Positions 32,051-43,135 are shown, numbered from the stretch's first letter. The stretch: DNA of 64,000 nt from Microbacterium rhizomatis (GCF_008710745.1 NZ_VYSA01000005.1:173573-237572), one strand, 5' to 3'. Notes: generated by a model from the letters alone, not told the origin. Translations and numbers: made by a program.

Positions 32051-34732
32051 TCACCCGGTGTTCTGCAGGCCCGCGGCGACGCCGCTCACCGACAGGAGCA
32101 GCAGCCGCTGCTGCTCCGGATCGCCCGCGCCGGACTCGTCTCGCAGCGCACGCAGAGCCCGCAGCTGGAGCAGCGACAGCGCGTCGACGTAGGGGCTGCG
32201 CATCTTGACGGCGCGCTGCAGCACCGGCTTGTTGTCGAGTACCTCTCCGCCGCCGGTCACGCGGATGACCCAGGATCGGGTCAGCTCCATCTCATTCATC
32301 ACGAGGTCGGCGAGGTCATCGCGATCGCCGAGGTCGAGGTACCGTCGCGCGATCCGCGCGTCGGCCTTCGCCAGGCTCATCGCGACGTTGTCGATCATCG
32401 TCCGGAACAGGGGCCAGTCCGAGTAGGCGCGGGTGAGGCGCTCCGGGTCGCCGACAGCATCCAGTGCCGTCCCGAGCCCGAACCAGCCCGCGAGATTGAT
32501 ACGGGCCTGCGTCCACGCGAACACCCAGGGGATGGCGCGGAGGTCTTCGAGCGACTCGACCGAGAGGCCGCGTCGCGCGGGGCGCGACCCGAGCGCGAGC
32601 AGGCCCACCTCTTCCATCGGGGTGACGCGGGCGAACCAGGAGGCGAAGCCGGGCGCTTTGACGAGCGAGAAGAAGCGTTCGCGGGATGCCGTGTCCATCG
32701 CCGCGGCGACGTCGGCGTACCGCTCCGCGGCGTCGCTGTTGCGCTCTTCGATCGATGGGGCTGACGCCAGCAGCACCGCCGCGGCGACCTGGTCGATGTG
32801 ACGCATCGCGATGGCGGGATCGCCGTATCGGGCGAAGATCACCTCGCCCTGCTCGGTGAGCTTGAAGCGCCCGTCCACGGAGTGCGGAGGCTGGGCGAGG
32901 ATCGCCGAATTGGCGGGTCCACCGCCGCGCCCGAGCGCACCGCCGCGACCATGGAAGAGGGTGAGCTCGATCTTGTTCTGGTCCGCCCAGGCGGCGATCG
33001 CGGCCTGCGCCTCATACAGGGCGAGGTTCGCGGCAACAGGCCCCACGTCCTTCGACGAGTCCGAGTACCCGAGCATGACTTCGAGGCGCCGGCCGGTGGC
33101 ATCCAGGCGCGCGGCGAACTCGGGGTGCTCGACGATCTCGGCGAGGATCCGCGGTCCGGCCTGCAGGTCGGCGAAGGTCTCGAACAGCGGGATGACATCC
33201 AGCACCGGCGGGACGCCGTCGGGGCCGGCGGCGTAGCGGGCGAGCCTGTGGACGTTCGCGAGGTCGTCGGCCGATTGCGTGAAGGAGACGATGTAGCGAC
33301 CCGCTGCGCGCGGGCCGAAGCGCTTCTGGATGAAGCCCACGGCGCGGAAGACGTCGAGCACCTCTTCAGCGAGCTCGCTGCGTTCCCCTCCGCCATTGCG
33401 GTCGAGCTCTTCCAGTTCGGCCAGCACCTTCGCGTGCACGGCGGAATGCTGACGGACCTCCAGCTCGGTGAGGTGGAACCCATACGTCTCGACCTGCCAG
33501 ATGAGCTGCTGCAGATGCCCGTAGGCCTGACGAGCGGCCCCGGCTCGCACCAGCGAGTCCTGAACGATGCGCAGATCGGCCAGAAGGTCTTCGGGGTCGG
33601 CATACCCGAGGTCGGCGTTTCGGGCGAGTGTGGCCGCGATCTTGCGCGCGAGCAGAAGGAGGATGCGCCGGTGGGGTTCGTCCGGCGACCTCTTGGCGAT
33701 CTCGGTGGCGGCGTCTTCGTCTGCCGCCCTGAGGCGCTGCCATAGCGCCGTCAGCGCCTCGCTCGGGGGAGTGGTCGACGCATCCAGCGTCAGCCCGCGA
33801 CCGACCCGATTGGCGGTTCGCTCGAGCCCCAGCAGCACGTGCTCGCTCGCGATCGCGGCCGCCTTGCGGGTGACGGATGCCGTGACGAACGGGTTGCCGT
33901 CGCGATCCCCGCCGACCCATGATCCGACCCGCACGAACGGCTGCACGATCGGGGCGCGGCCGCCCGCAGCCGGTCCCTGGAGCGCATCGTCCACGCGGCG
34001 GTACACGTGCGGCACCGCGGTGTAGAGGGTGTCGTCGAAGACCGCCATCACGGCGCGCACCTCGTCGGTCGGCGAGGGCTTCTCGCTGCGGAGGGGTGCC
34101 GTCCGCCAGAGGGTGTCGATCTCTTCGATCATCCGCCGCTGCGCACGGCGCTCGTCTGCACCTGAGCGCAGCGACGCGTCGTGCTCCTCCAACAGCACGG
34201 AGAGCCGTCGGATGCTGGCCGAGACGGCCTTGCGGCGCGCTTCGGTCGGGTGCGCGGTGAAGACGGGATGAAAGCGCAGAGCCCGCAGGTTCTTCAGCGC
34301 CGTGTCATCGCCCACCTCGGCGGCGAGGCGCACGAACGCCGCCGCGACCGAGTCGCCCGCCGACTCGCGGTCGGGCCGGCCGTCGCGCTCCCGCAGGACC
34401 CGGACGCGCTGATGCTCCTCCGCGAGATTGACGAGGTGGAAGTAGCACGTGAATGCGCGTGCGACCTCGTCCGCCCGATGGATCGAGAGCGAGTCGGCGA
34501 TGTGCGCGGCTCGCTCGAACGCTTCGGGAGTCTCGTCCGTGTAGGCCTGGATCGTCGCGGTGCGCAGCCGCTCGACGTCGTCGAACAGGCCGGGAGAGCC
34601 GCTCTCCCGCAGCACACGACCGAGCAGCGAGCCCAGCATCCGTACATCGGCGCGCATCTGCTCCGGAATCTCCTGGCCGGCTTCGAACCTTCCGACGAGG
34701 TCGATCGCTTCGGTCTGGGTGAGTTCGCGCAT
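32051..34732 (-). CDS. ppc: Phosphoenolpyruvate carboxylase
   Basis: Carboxylates PEP to oxaloacetate to refill the TCA cycle. The 893-residue protein has the catalytic FTAHPTEARRKAV segment near residue 155, GYSDSSKDVG near 556, the FHGRGGALGRGGGP loop near 600 and the C-terminal QNTG end expected of the family. A TACCGT box lies six bases before the ATG, so the mRNA is probably leaderless. It is divergent from nhaA and convergent with the carbonic-anhydrase-like gene. Confidence 0.97.
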   Translation of the reverse strand: MRELTQTEAIDLVGRFEAGQEIPEQMRADVRMLGSLLGRVLRESGSPGLFDDVERLRTATIQAYTDETPEAFERAAHIADSLSIHRADEVARAFTCYFHLVNLAEEHQRVRVLRERDGRPDRESAGDSVAAAFVRLAAEVGDDTALKNLRALRFHPVFTAHPTEARRKAVSASIRRLSVLLEEHDASLRSGADERRAQRRMIEEIDTLWRTAPLRSEKPSPTDEVRAVMAVFDDTLYTAVPHVYRRVDDALQGPAAGGRAPIVQPFVRVGSWVGGDRDGNPFVTASVTRKAAAIASEHVLLGLERTANRVGRGLTLDASTTPPSEALTALWQRLRAADEDAATEIAKRSPDEPHRRILLLLARKIAATLARNADLGYADPEDLLADLRIVQDSLVRAGAARQAYGHLQQLIWQVETYGFHLTELEVRQHSAVHAKVLAELEELDRNGGGERSELAEEVLDVFRAVGFIQKRFGPRAAGRYIVSFTQSADDLANVHRLARYAAGPDGVPPVLDVIPLFETFADLQAGPRILAEIVEHPEFAARLDATGRRLEVMLGYSDSSKDVGPVAANLALYEAQAAIAAWADQNKIELTLFHGRGGALGRGGGPANSAILAQPPHSVDGRFKLTEQGEVIFARYGDPAIAMRHIDQVAAAVLLASAPSIEERNSDAAERYADVAAAMDTASRERFFSLVKAPGFASWFARVTPMEEVGLLALGSRPARRGLSVESLEDLRAIPWVFAWTQARINLAGWFGLGTALDAVGDPERLTRAYSDWPLFRTMIDNVAMSLAKADARIARRYLDLGDRDDLADLVMNEMELTRSWVIRVTGGGEVLDNKPVLQRAVKMRSPYVDALSLLQLRALRALRDESGAGDPEQQRLLLLSVSGVAAGLQNTG

Positions 34733-34744
34733 GGTTCAACGGTA
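34733..34744 (-). promoter_or_regulatory. Leaderless promoter of ppc
   Basis: On the minus strand TACCGT (34744-34739), six bases, then ATG at 34732. Confidence 0.45.
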
Positions 34745-34904
34745 TCGCCGCGGTGTTTCACGGAAGTGACGTGTTACCCGCCGCGATGGCGCCCGTCGCT
34801 AGGATCGAATCCGGTGCTGCGCAACCTCGTGCGCGCCTGGTGTGCCGGGAAGTCTGGTCGGCGGCGCGATCCGAAGCGATCGCCTCAGACGCGACGGAGG
34901 ACAC

Positions 34905-36094
<1,190 letters not shown>

Positions 36095-36098
<4 letters not shown>

Positions 36099-36751
36099 CC
36101 GACATCGATCCGCTGCGCGCGGACATCGATCCGCTGCGCGGCGCCGCCCGAGCGATGCAGCAGGTGCGCGATCGATGCGTGTGGACGCAGCAGATCGATC
36201 ATCGTGCGCTCGTGCCCTACCTCGTCGAGGAGAGCGCCGAACTGATCGACGCGGTCGAGACCGGCGACCGTGCCGAGCTCCGCGAAGAGCTCGGCGACCT
36301 GCTCTGGCAGGTGCTCTTCCACGCCGAGATCGCGTCGCGCGACGAGTCGGATCCGTTCGACATCGACGACGTCGCCCGCGGGCTGACGGAGAAGATGGTG
36401 CGCCGGCATCCCCACGTCTTCGGCGATGCCGTCGCCACCACGCCCGAACAGGTGCTCGTGCTGTGGAACGCCGCGAAGGCGGCCGAGAAGCACGACCGCA
36501 CGAGCGTGCTCGACGGGGTGTCGGAGCACATGCCGTCGCTCGCGCTCGCGCAGAAGATGCTCGGCAAGGCGGCCCAGGTGGGGGTTGCCGCATCCGCGAA
36601 GCCGCAGGATCCTGCGTCAGAGGCCGAGCTGGGCGATGCCCTGCTGGCGCTCGTCGCCACGGCTCGCACGCACGGGTGGGACGCCGAGCGCGCCCTGCGC
36701 GAGCGCGTGCGCGGCCTCGAGGGTGAGATCCGCAGCGCAGAGACACCCTGA
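36095..36751 (+). CDS. mazG: MazG family nucleoside triphosphate pyrophosphohydrolase
   Basis: Hydrolyses NTPs/dNTPs to monophosphates, cleaning damaged nucleotides or modulating stress. The 218-residue protein has one clear MazG domain with the metal-binding motifs EESAELIDAV and EELGDLLWQVLFHAEIASRDE, and a more degenerate C-terminal half. The N-terminus carries a direct duplication, DIDPLRA-DIDPLRG, from a 21-bp repeat (36101-36142). It is coupled to nhaA by a 4-nt overlap. Confidence 0.92.
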
Positions 36752-36904
36752 GTCCGCCGCACGGCTGCAGGAGAACGCTCGGAGGCAGGACGTTTCGGCG
36801 GCGAATCGGCCTGCGCTGATGAGTCTTCCTGTACTCGTGCGACCCGGACCGTCGGCACACACACCGGTTCCGCGCCGGCCGGAGCGAACTGAGAGGATGG
36901 ACAG

Positions 36905-38197
36905 GTGGCATCCGTGAACCCGCCGCGCGGCATGCGCGACTTCCTCCCCGCCGAGAAGGCCCGCCGCGAGCGGGTGCTGAGCATCATCCGCGATCGCTAT
37001 CGTGCGCACGGCTTCGACGAGATCGAGACGCCCGTCATGGAGGACTACGACCGCCTTCACGCCGGCATCGGCGGCGACAACGAGAAGCTCGCCTACAACG
37101 TGCTGCGGCGCGGCCTCGACGCAGACGCCGTGCGCGAAGCGGCCGCTGACCCCGCAGCGCTCGCAGACCTCGGGCTGAGGTACGACCTCACCGTGCCGCT
37201 CGCGAGGTTCTACGCGAGTCACCGCGCCGAGCTGCCCGGCGTGTTCCGCTCCGTCCAGGCCGCGCCCGTCTGGCGGGCCGAGCGCCCCCAGAAGGGCCGC
37301 TACCGCCAGTTCGTGCAGTGCGACATCGACATCATCGGGGACGCCTCGACCCGCGCAGAGGCTGAGCTCATCGTCGCCACGCTCGACGCCGTGGGCGCCC
37401 TCGGGCTCGAGAATGCGACCGTGCGGATCAACGACCGGCGCGCCCTCGATGCGATGCTCGACGCGTTCGGCTTCGCCGCGGCCGAACGGCCCGGTGTGCT
37501 CATCACGATCGACAAGCTCGACAAGATCGGCCCGGCCGGAATCGTCGGCGAGCTGCGCGAACGCGGGGTTCAGACGGCTGCGGTGGACGCGTTCGAGGCG
37601 TTCATGAATCGCCCTCAGGCGCTCGAGCACCTCCCGTTCGGCGAGCGCCAGATCCGCAATGCCCTCCCCGACGGCGTGCCCGACGACGTCATCGCCGACC
37701 TCGTCGCGATCGGTGAGGCGGTCGCCGCGACGCAGCCCGCCGCGGTTCCCGACGGGCCGCCCCTGGTGTTCGACCCGTTCCTCGTGCGGGGGATGGGGTA
37801 CTACACGGGCACGATCTTCGAGCTGGCCCACCCGTCGGTGCCGTATTCACTCGGCGGCGGCGGCCGGTACGACGGCATGATCGGGCGGTTCCTCGGCACG
37901 GACGTTCCGGCCGTCGGCTTCTCGATCGGGTTCGAACGCCTCGTCGACCTGCTCGAGACGAGCGAGGCGGATGCTGCGGCATCCGTCGTCCTCATCCACG
38001 ACGCCGACGTCGCTCTCGGCGACCTGCTGGCGCTGAAGAGCCAGCTCGTGTCGGAGGGTATCCGGGTGAGGTTGGAGCGGCGCCCCAAGAACCTGAAGGC
38101 GCTCCTCGAGCGGGCGATGTCCGACGGGTTCACCTCGTTCGCGGCCGTCAGAACCGACACGACGCGCGCTGAGCTCGAGGTCAAGCCGCTCGCGTGA
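36905..38197 (+). CDS. hisS: Histidyl-tRNA synthetase
   Basis: Class II synthetase charging tRNA-His. The 430-residue protein has PRGMRDFLP at the N-terminus, motif 2 in APVWRAERPQKGRYRQFVQCD near residue 125, the His-binding signature LVRGMGYYTG near 295 and motif 3 GFSIGFERLVD near 338, then a short anticodon-binding domain. The GTG start at 36905 is preceded by GAGAGGA. The last codons lie inside a 24-bp tandem duplication that also includes the stop region of the convergent permease gene. Confidence 0.95.
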   Translation: MASVNPPRGMRDFLPAEKARRERVLSIIRDRYRAHGFDEIETPVMEDYDRLHAGIGGDNEKLAYNVLRRGLDADAVREAAADPAALADLGLRYDLTVPLARFYASHRAELPGVFRSVQAAPVWRAERPQKGRYRQFVQCDIDIIGDASTRAEAELIVATLDAVGALGLENATVRINDRRALDAMLDAFGFAAAERPGVLITIDKLDKIGPAGIVGELRERGVQTAAVDAFEAFMNRPQALEHLPFGERQIRNALPDGVPDDVIADLVAIGEAVAATQPAAVPDGPPLVFDPFLVRGMGYYTGTIFELAHPSVPYSLGGGGRYDGMIGRFLGTDVPAVGFSIGFERLVDLLETSEADAAASVVLIHDADVALGDLLALKSQLVSEGIRVRLERRPKNLKALLERAMSDGFTSFAAVRTDTTRAELEVKPLA

Positions 38198-38224
38198 AGT
38201 GAGGTCAAGCCGCTCGCGTGAAGT
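38177..38224. repeat. Perfect 24-bp tandem duplication at a convergent gene junction
   Basis: The 24 bases at 38177-38200, beginning GAGGTCAAGCCGCTCGCGTG, are repeated exactly at 38201-38224. The first copy holds the hisS stop codon (38195-38197); the second holds the stop of the permease gene on the other strand (38205-38207). It looks like a recent slippage or unequal recombination event that each gene tolerated. Confidence 0.9.
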
Positions 38225-39446
38225 GAAGGCGTGCGGCGCGCACGACGATCCCGACCAGGACGACGGCCACGCCCGCCACGGCGCTCTGCCACGGCAGCGA
38301 GAACGCGAGGACGAGGCATCCGATCGCTCCGGCCACCTGGAGGACGCGCGGGTAGCGGCGCACCTCACCTCCCTGGCGGAACGCCGCGAGGTTCGCGACG
38401 AGGTAGTAGAGCAGGACGCCGAACGACGAGAAGCCGATCACGCCGCGGAGATCGACCAGGGCGACGGCCGCGATGACGATGATGCCCGTCGCCAGCTCGG
38501 CACGGTGCGGGACGTGCGAGCGCGGATGCACCGCCGAGAGGAAGCGGGGCAGATCGCCCTCGCGCGCCATCGCCAGGCTCGTGCGTCCGATGCCGGCGAT
38601 GAGGGCGAGAAGAGCGCCGAGGGATGCGGCCGCCGCTGAGATCCTGACGATCGGCAGCGCCCATGTCCATCCGGCTGCGTCGACGACGTCGGCGAGCGGT
38701 GCGGCCGAGGTCGCCGTCGCCGCACCGAGCGTGGTGAGCACGACGGCCCCCACGACCGTGTAGATCACCACGGCGCAGACGAACGCGAGCACGATCGCGC
38801 GGGGAATGGTGCGGCGCGGATCCTTCACCTCCTCACCCATGGTCGCGATGCGCGCGTAGCCCGCGAACGCGAAGAAGAGCAGCCCGGCCGATTGCAGGAC
38901 GCCGTAGGGAGAGCCCATGGCCAGCCCGGCAGGGTGGGCAGAGCCTGCGATCGAGATGCCGCCCGCCACGACCAGGGCCAGGCCGACGAGGGCGACGACG
39001 ACGATCACGCGGGTGAGCTGTGCCGTGCGGGTCACGCCCAGCAGGTTGACGCCCACCAGTGCGGCAACGGCCAGGATCCCGACCGGGCGCTCCCACCCGG
39101 GCGGGGCGGCATAGGCCGCGAAGATCAGGGCCATGGCCGCGCAGCTGGCGAGCTTGCCGATGATGAAGCACCAGCCGGCGACAAAGCCCCACCACTCGCC
39201 GAGCTCGGCACGCCCGTACGCGTACGTGCCCCCCGACGTCGGGTGGGCCGCGGCCAGCTGGCCCGACGCGGTGGCATTGCAGTACGCGACGAGCGCGGCG
39301 ATCGCGAGCCCGAGCAGGAGCCACCCACCGGCCGCTTGAGTCGCCGGCCCCCACACCGCGAAGACCCCCGCGCCGACCATCGACCCCAGGCCGATGAAGA
39401 CGGCGTCGCCGAGGCCGAGGCGGCGCTGCAGGGCGGGGGAGGTCAC
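38205..39446 (-). CDS. APC-family amino acid permease
   Basis: A 413-residue transporter with about 12 membrane helices. The N-terminal motif LGLGDAVFIGLGSMVGAGVF is the substrate-binding helix 1 signature of the amino acid-polyamine-organocation family. I chose the GTG at 39446 because TATGGT lies seven bases upstream (39459-39454), as in other leaderless genes here, and because the protein then begins right at the conserved TSPALQRRLGLGDAV region; ATGs at 39458 and 39479 are alternatives. The substrate is not predictable. It is divergent from an SGNH hydrolase gene. Confidence 0.85.
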   Translation of the reverse strand: MTSPALQRRLGLGDAVFIGLGSMVGAGVFAVWGPATQAAGGWLLLGLAIAALVAYCNATASGQLAAAHPTSGGTYAYGRAELGEWWGFVAGWCFIIGKLASCAAMALIFAAYAAPPGWERPVGILAVAALVGVNLLGVTRTAQLTRVIVVVALVGLALVVAGGISIAGSAHPAGLAMGSPYGVLQSAGLLFFAFAGYARIATMGEEVKDPRRTIPRAIVLAFVCAVVIYTVVGAVVLTTLGAATATSAAPLADVVDAAGWTWALPIVRISAAAASLGALLALIAGIGRTSLAMAREGDLPRFLSAVHPRSHVPHRAELATGIIVIAAVALVDLRGVIGFSSFGVLLYYLVANLAAFRQGGEVRRYPRVLQVAGAIGCLVLAFSLPWQSAVAGVAVVLVGIVVRAARLHFTRAA

Positions 39447-39459
39447 GACGGGCACCATA
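39447..39459 (-). promoter_or_regulatory. Possible leaderless promoter of the permease gene
   Basis: On the minus strand TATGGT (39459-39454), seven bases, then GTG at 39446. It decides the start chosen for the permease. Confidence 0.4.
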
Positions 39460-39530
39460 CCGCCGGAAGATGAACGCATCCGTCACCGGTTCGTCGTGCG
39501 ATGTTCACCCCGGAGCGATGCAATCGAGCC

Positions 39531-40334
39531 ATGTCCCGCTCGAGCGTCGCCGTCCGCTTCACCGTGGGCGGTGCAGCAGCGGCTGCCGCCGTCGGGATCG
39601 CTGCGCTGGCCGCGGGATCGATCCTGCGGCGCCAGGCCGCGATAGCCCGACGGCGCATCGGCAAACCGCTGGGCGAGCAGGCGCCGTTTGCCGACAGGGT
39701 GTGGAGCCGCACGCACGAGGGCGAGCCCATCGAGCTGCTCATGGTCGGTGACTCGATCGCGGCGGGCCTCGGGGCCGATCGTCGCAAAGACACGTTGGGT
39801 GGCCGTCTCGCGAAGGGCCTCGCAAAGCGCACGCATCGGCCGGTGCGTCTGCGCACGGCGGCCGTCGTCGGGTCGGAGACCTCGATGCTCGGCGCGCAGC
39901 TCGATGCCCTTCCCGCCGACTACCGCCCCGATGTCGCCGTGATCGTGGTGGGCGGCAACGACATCACGCACCGGATCCCGGTATCGACCTCGATCGCACA
40001 CCTCGAACGCGCGATCGGCCGTCTGCAGAAGCGCAGCGCGGCCGTCGTGGTGGGGACGTGCCCCGATCTGGGCGCACTGCGCCCTGTGCCCCAGCCGCTG
40101 CGATCGCTCGGCGCCCGCCTCTCGCGGCAGCTCGCCGCGGCGCAGGCCGAGGCGGCCCTGCGCGCCGGCGCTCACCCGGTCGACCTCCGCCGTGCCGTCG
40201 GTGCCGTGTTCATCTCCCATCCCGACGAGATGTTCAGCCTCGACCGCTTCCACCCGAGTGCCCTGGGTTACCGGCGGACGGCGGAAGCACTGCTCCCCGC
40301 CGTCGCTGCGGCGATCGAGCGGCGACCTCGCTGA
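39531..40334 (+). CDS. SGNH/GDSL-family hydrolase, membrane-anchored
   Basis: A 267-residue esterase-type protein with an N-terminal hydrophobic segment (about residues 8-28, AVRFTVGGAAAAAAVGIAAL) acting as anchor or signal. Catalytic blocks are MVGDSIAAG with the nucleophile Ser, the oxyanion Gly/Asn in VVGGNDITH, and DRFHPSALGY with the Asp-His pair. It probably deacylates an extracellular or envelope substrate. The ATG at 39531 gives a clean hydrophobic N-terminus; an in-frame ATG at 39501 would add ten residues. Confidence 0.85.
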   Translation: MSRSSVAVRFTVGGAAAAAAVGIAALAAGSILRRQAAIARRRIGKPLGEQAPFADRVWSRTHEGEPIELLMVGDSIAAGLGADRRKDTLGGRLAKGLAKRTHRPVRLRTAAVVGSETSMLGAQLDALPADYRPDVAVIVVGGNDITHRIPVSTSIAHLERAIGRLQKRSAAVVVGTCPDLGALRPVPQPLRSLGARLSRQLAAAQAEAALRAGAHPVDLRRAVGAVFISHPDEMFSLDRFHPSALGYRRTAEALLPAVAAAIERRPR

Positions 40335-40397
40335 GCGGTGCCGCGCGACGAGGCGGGACGCATTGACGCGGAGCGGGCCGGCCGGTTTGCTGGGGAT

Positions 40398-41111
40398 ATG
40401 ACCGACCCTCATCCTGACGCCTGGCGTCGCGTCGACGCATACCTCACCGACACCCTGGTCGGCCACGACGATGCCCTCGACGCGGCCGTGCACGCGCAGA
40501 ACGCCGCCGGGCTCCCGGCGATCGAGGTCTCGCCGGTGTCGGGCAAGCTCCTGAATCTCCTTGCACGCATCTCGGGGGCTCGCAGGGTGCTGGAGATCGG
40601 GACGCTCGGCGCCTACTCGACGATCTGGCTGGCGCGCGGCATCCCCGACGACGGGCACGTCGTGACGATCGAGGCCGAGCCGGCGATCGCCGCGATCGCC
40701 CGGCAGAACGTCGACAACGCCGGGGTCGGAGCGAAGGTCGAGATCCGGATCGGCCGCGGAGAGCATGTGCTCCCCACCCTGGAACAGCCGATCCGCGATG
40801 GAGCGATCGCGCCGTTCGATCTGGTGTTCATCGATGCCGACAAGGAATCGAACACCGTCTACCTCGACTGGGCGGCGCGCCTGGGCCGGCCGGGCACCGT
40901 CGTCGTCGTCGACAACATCGGTCGAGGGGGAGAGGTCGCCAACCCCGCGACGACCGCGTCCCACGTCATCGGCACCCAGCGCGGGCTCGAGATGCTCGCA
41001 CGCGATCCGCGGTTCGATGCGACGGCCCTCCAGACCCTCGACCTCAAAGGCTGGGACGGCGTCGCGATCGCGATCGTCACGGATGCTGCCGCCACCGCGG
41101 GCGGTCGTTGA
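40398..41111 (+). CDS. O-methyltransferase
   Basis: A 237-residue SAM-dependent methyltransferase of the class I (caffeoyl-CoA/catechol) type. The SAM motif is VLEIGTLGAYSTIWLARG near residue 74, followed by VVTIEAEPAIAAIA and the metal-binding FIDADKESNTVYLDWA near 144. Family members methylate catechol-like hydroxyl groups; the substrate here is unknown. The ATG at 40398 follows GGGGAT. It lies 63 nt after the SGNH gene, but a functional link is not evident. Confidence 0.88.
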   Translation: MTDPHPDAWRRVDAYLTDTLVGHDDALDAAVHAQNAAGLPAIEVSPVSGKLLNLLARISGARRVLEIGTLGAYSTIWLARGIPDDGHVVTIEAEPAIAAIARQNVDNAGVGAKVEIRIGRGEHVLPTLEQPIRDGAIAPFDLVFIDADKESNTVYLDWAARLGRPGTVVVVDNIGRGGEVANPATTASHVIGTQRGLEMLARDPRFDATALQTLDLKGWDGVAIAIVTDAAATAGGR

Positions 41112-41142
41112 ACGCTGTCGCGGCCGCAGCATCCGCCCGCCC

Positions 41143-41170
41143 TGTGACGAGGCATCCGCGTCGATAGACT
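41143..41170 (+). promoter_or_regulatory. Probable eno promoter
   Basis: TGTGAC (41143-41148), 16 bp, TAGACT (41165-41170). Transcription would begin near 41177, leaving a leader of about 48 nt with an AAGGAG ribosome site. Confidence 0.5.
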
Positions 41171-41224
41171 GACGGCGGACCGACGACGCTCCCGATCCAC
41201 CCTCCACCACACAAGGAGTCCCCT

Positions 41225-42505
41225 GTGGCACTTATCGAGGCTGTCAACGCGCGCGAGATCTTGGATTCGCGTGGAAACCCGACCGTCGAAGTGGAGGTGC
41301 TCCTGGACGATGGAATCGTGCAGCGGGCCGCCGTCCCCTCCGGCGCATCCACCGGTGCCTTCGAGGCCTACGAGCTGCGCGACGGCGACAAGACCCGCTA
41401 CGGCGGAAAGGGCGTCCTGAAGGCCGTCGACGCCGTCGTCGACGAGCTCGGCCCCGCCCTCGAGGGCGTCGAGGCGAGCGAGCAGCGCATCGTGGACGAG
41501 ATCCTCATCGAGGTCGACGGCACCGAGAACAAGAAGCGCGTCGGCGCGAACGCCATCCTGGGGGTGAGCCTCGCTGTCGCGAAGGCCGCTGCCGACAGCG
41601 CCGATCTTCCCCTCTTCCGCTACCTCGGCGGCCCGAACGCGCACGTGCTGCCCGTGCCGCTCTTCAACGTCATCAACGGCGGATCGCACGCCGACAACGG
41701 CATCGACTTCCAGGAGTACTTCCTGGCGCCGATCGGCGCCGAGACCTTCTCGGAGTCGCTCCGCTGGGGCACCGAGGTCTACCACGTCCTGAAGGGCGAG
41801 CTGAAGAGCGCGGGCTTCGCGACGGGCCTGGGCGACGAGGGCGGGTTCGCGCCGGACCTGCCCAGCAACCGTGAGGGTCTCGACTTCCTGATGAAGGCCA
41901 TCGAGAAGGCGGGCTTCACCCCCGGTTCGGAGATCGCCGTGGGGCTCGACGTCGCGGCCACCGAGTTCTTCGACAACGGCGTGTACACCGTCGAGGGCAA
42001 GTCGTGGTCAGCCGATCAGCTGACCGACTACTTCGCCGACCTCGTCGCCAACTACCCGATCGTCACGATCGAGGATGCGCTGGCGGAGGACGACTGGGAC
42101 GCATGGAAAGCGCTCACCGACGCCCTCGGCACGAAGGTGCAGCTCGTCGGGGACGACCTGTTCGTGACCAACCCCACCCGCCTGCAGCGCGGCATCGACC
42201 TCGGCGTCGCCAACGCCCTGCTCGTCAAGGTCAACCAGATCGGCACCCTGTCCGAGACCCTCGACGCGATCTCGCTCGCCACCCAGAACGGCTACCGGTC
42301 GATGCTCTCGCACCGTTCGGGCGAGACCGAAGACACCACGATCGCCGATCTGGCGGTCGCGGTGAACGCGGGTCAGATCAAGACCGGTGCGCCTGCCCGC
42401 AGCGAGCGCGTCGCGAAATACAATCAGCTTCTGCGCATCGAGGAGGAGCTCGGCGACGCTGCGGTCTTCGCAGGTCGCGGGGCGTTCCCGAGGTTCAAGG
42501 CTTAG
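41225..42505 (+). CDS. eno: Enolase
   Basis: Interconverts 2-phosphoglycerate and PEP in glycolysis. The 426-residue protein has the N-terminal IEAVNAREILDSRGNPTVEV, the ligand-binding GDDLFVTNP, catalytic Lys in LLVKVNQIGTL and SHRSGETEDTTIADLAVA near residue 360. GTG start with AAGGAG upstream. The eno-ftsB-DUF501 order is conserved in Actinobacteria. Confidence 0.98.
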   Translation: MALIEAVNAREILDSRGNPTVEVEVLLDDGIVQRAAVPSGASTGAFEAYELRDGDKTRYGGKGVLKAVDAVVDELGPALEGVEASEQRIVDEILIEVDGTENKKRVGANAILGVSLAVAKAAADSADLPLFRYLGGPNAHVLPVPLFNVINGGSHADNGIDFQEYFLAPIGAETFSESLRWGTEVYHVLKGELKSAGFATGLGDEGGFAPDLPSNREGLDFLMKAIEKAGFTPGSEIAVGLDVAATEFFDNGVYTVEGKSWSADQLTDYFADLVANYPIVTIEDALAEDDWDAWKALTDALGTKVQLVGDDLFVTNPTRLQRGIDLGVANALLVKVNQIGTLSETLDAISLATQNGYRSMLSHRSGETEDTTIADLAVAVNAGQIKTGAPARSERVAKYNQLLRIEEELGDAAVFAGRGAFPRFKA

Positions 42506-42528
42506 CAGGACGACGAAGAGGGGGAGCC

Positions 42529-43074
42529 GTGGCGAGGAAGACGGCTCCCCCTCAGCGTGCGCAGCGCGCACCATCCCCGTCACCTTCTCGGCGACCTCCC
42601 CGTCGTCCCGTCGACGTGCGAGGCTGGCTCGGCGGCATCCGCCTGTCGGGCTTCATGGCGATCATGATGGGCCTGGTGGTCCTCGCCGCCTTCGTCCTGG
42701 TCCCGACGATCGGCACCTACCTCGACCAGCGCCAGCAGATCACGGCGCTGACGCAGGCGGTCGAGGTCAGCCAGGCAGATATCGCCGCGCTGCAATTGCA
42801 GCGCGACCGCTGGAAGGATCCGGCGTACATCACGACCCAGGCACGGGAGCGCCTCTATTACGTGAAGCCGGGCGAAGTCGTCTACCTGGTCGACAATGAC
42901 CTCGCCGCGTCGCAGGTCCCTCAGGACGCCGCTCCCGTCAGCAGCACGGTCGAACAGACTCGGACCGACTGGATGGCCCAGCTCGTGCGCTCGGTCACCG
43001 AGGCTGGAGTGGCTCAGACGGTGAAGGCGCCGACCATCGGCATCCTCGATCCCTCGCCCGCCCCGTCGGGGTGA
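42529..43074 (+). CDS. ftsB: FtsB/DivIC-type septum formation initiator
   Basis: A bitopic division protein of the divisome complex with FtsL and FtsQ. The 181-residue product has a Pro/Arg-rich cytoplasmic N-terminus, one membrane helix at about residues 42-64 (GFMAIMMGLVVLAAFVLVP), a coiled coil (YLDQRQQITALTQAVEVSQA) and the conserved ARERLYYVKPGEVVYLV segment of the DivIC family. The GTG at 42529 has GGGGAG upstream and lies 23 nt after eno. Confidence 0.9.
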   Translation: MARKTAPPQRAQRAPSPSPSRRPPRRPVDVRGWLGGIRLSGFMAIMMGLVVLAAFVLVPTIGTYLDQRQQITALTQAVEVSQADIAALQLQRDRWKDPAYITTQARERLYYVKPGEVVYLVDNDLAASQVPQDAAPVSSTVEQTRTDWMAQLVRSVTEAGVAQTVKAPTIGILDPSPAPSG

Positions 43075-43135
43075 CCGCCGATCTGCGAGCGCGTCGTTCG
43101 TGTCGCGCGTCCAGATGGGGTCCAGCCGTCGCCGG

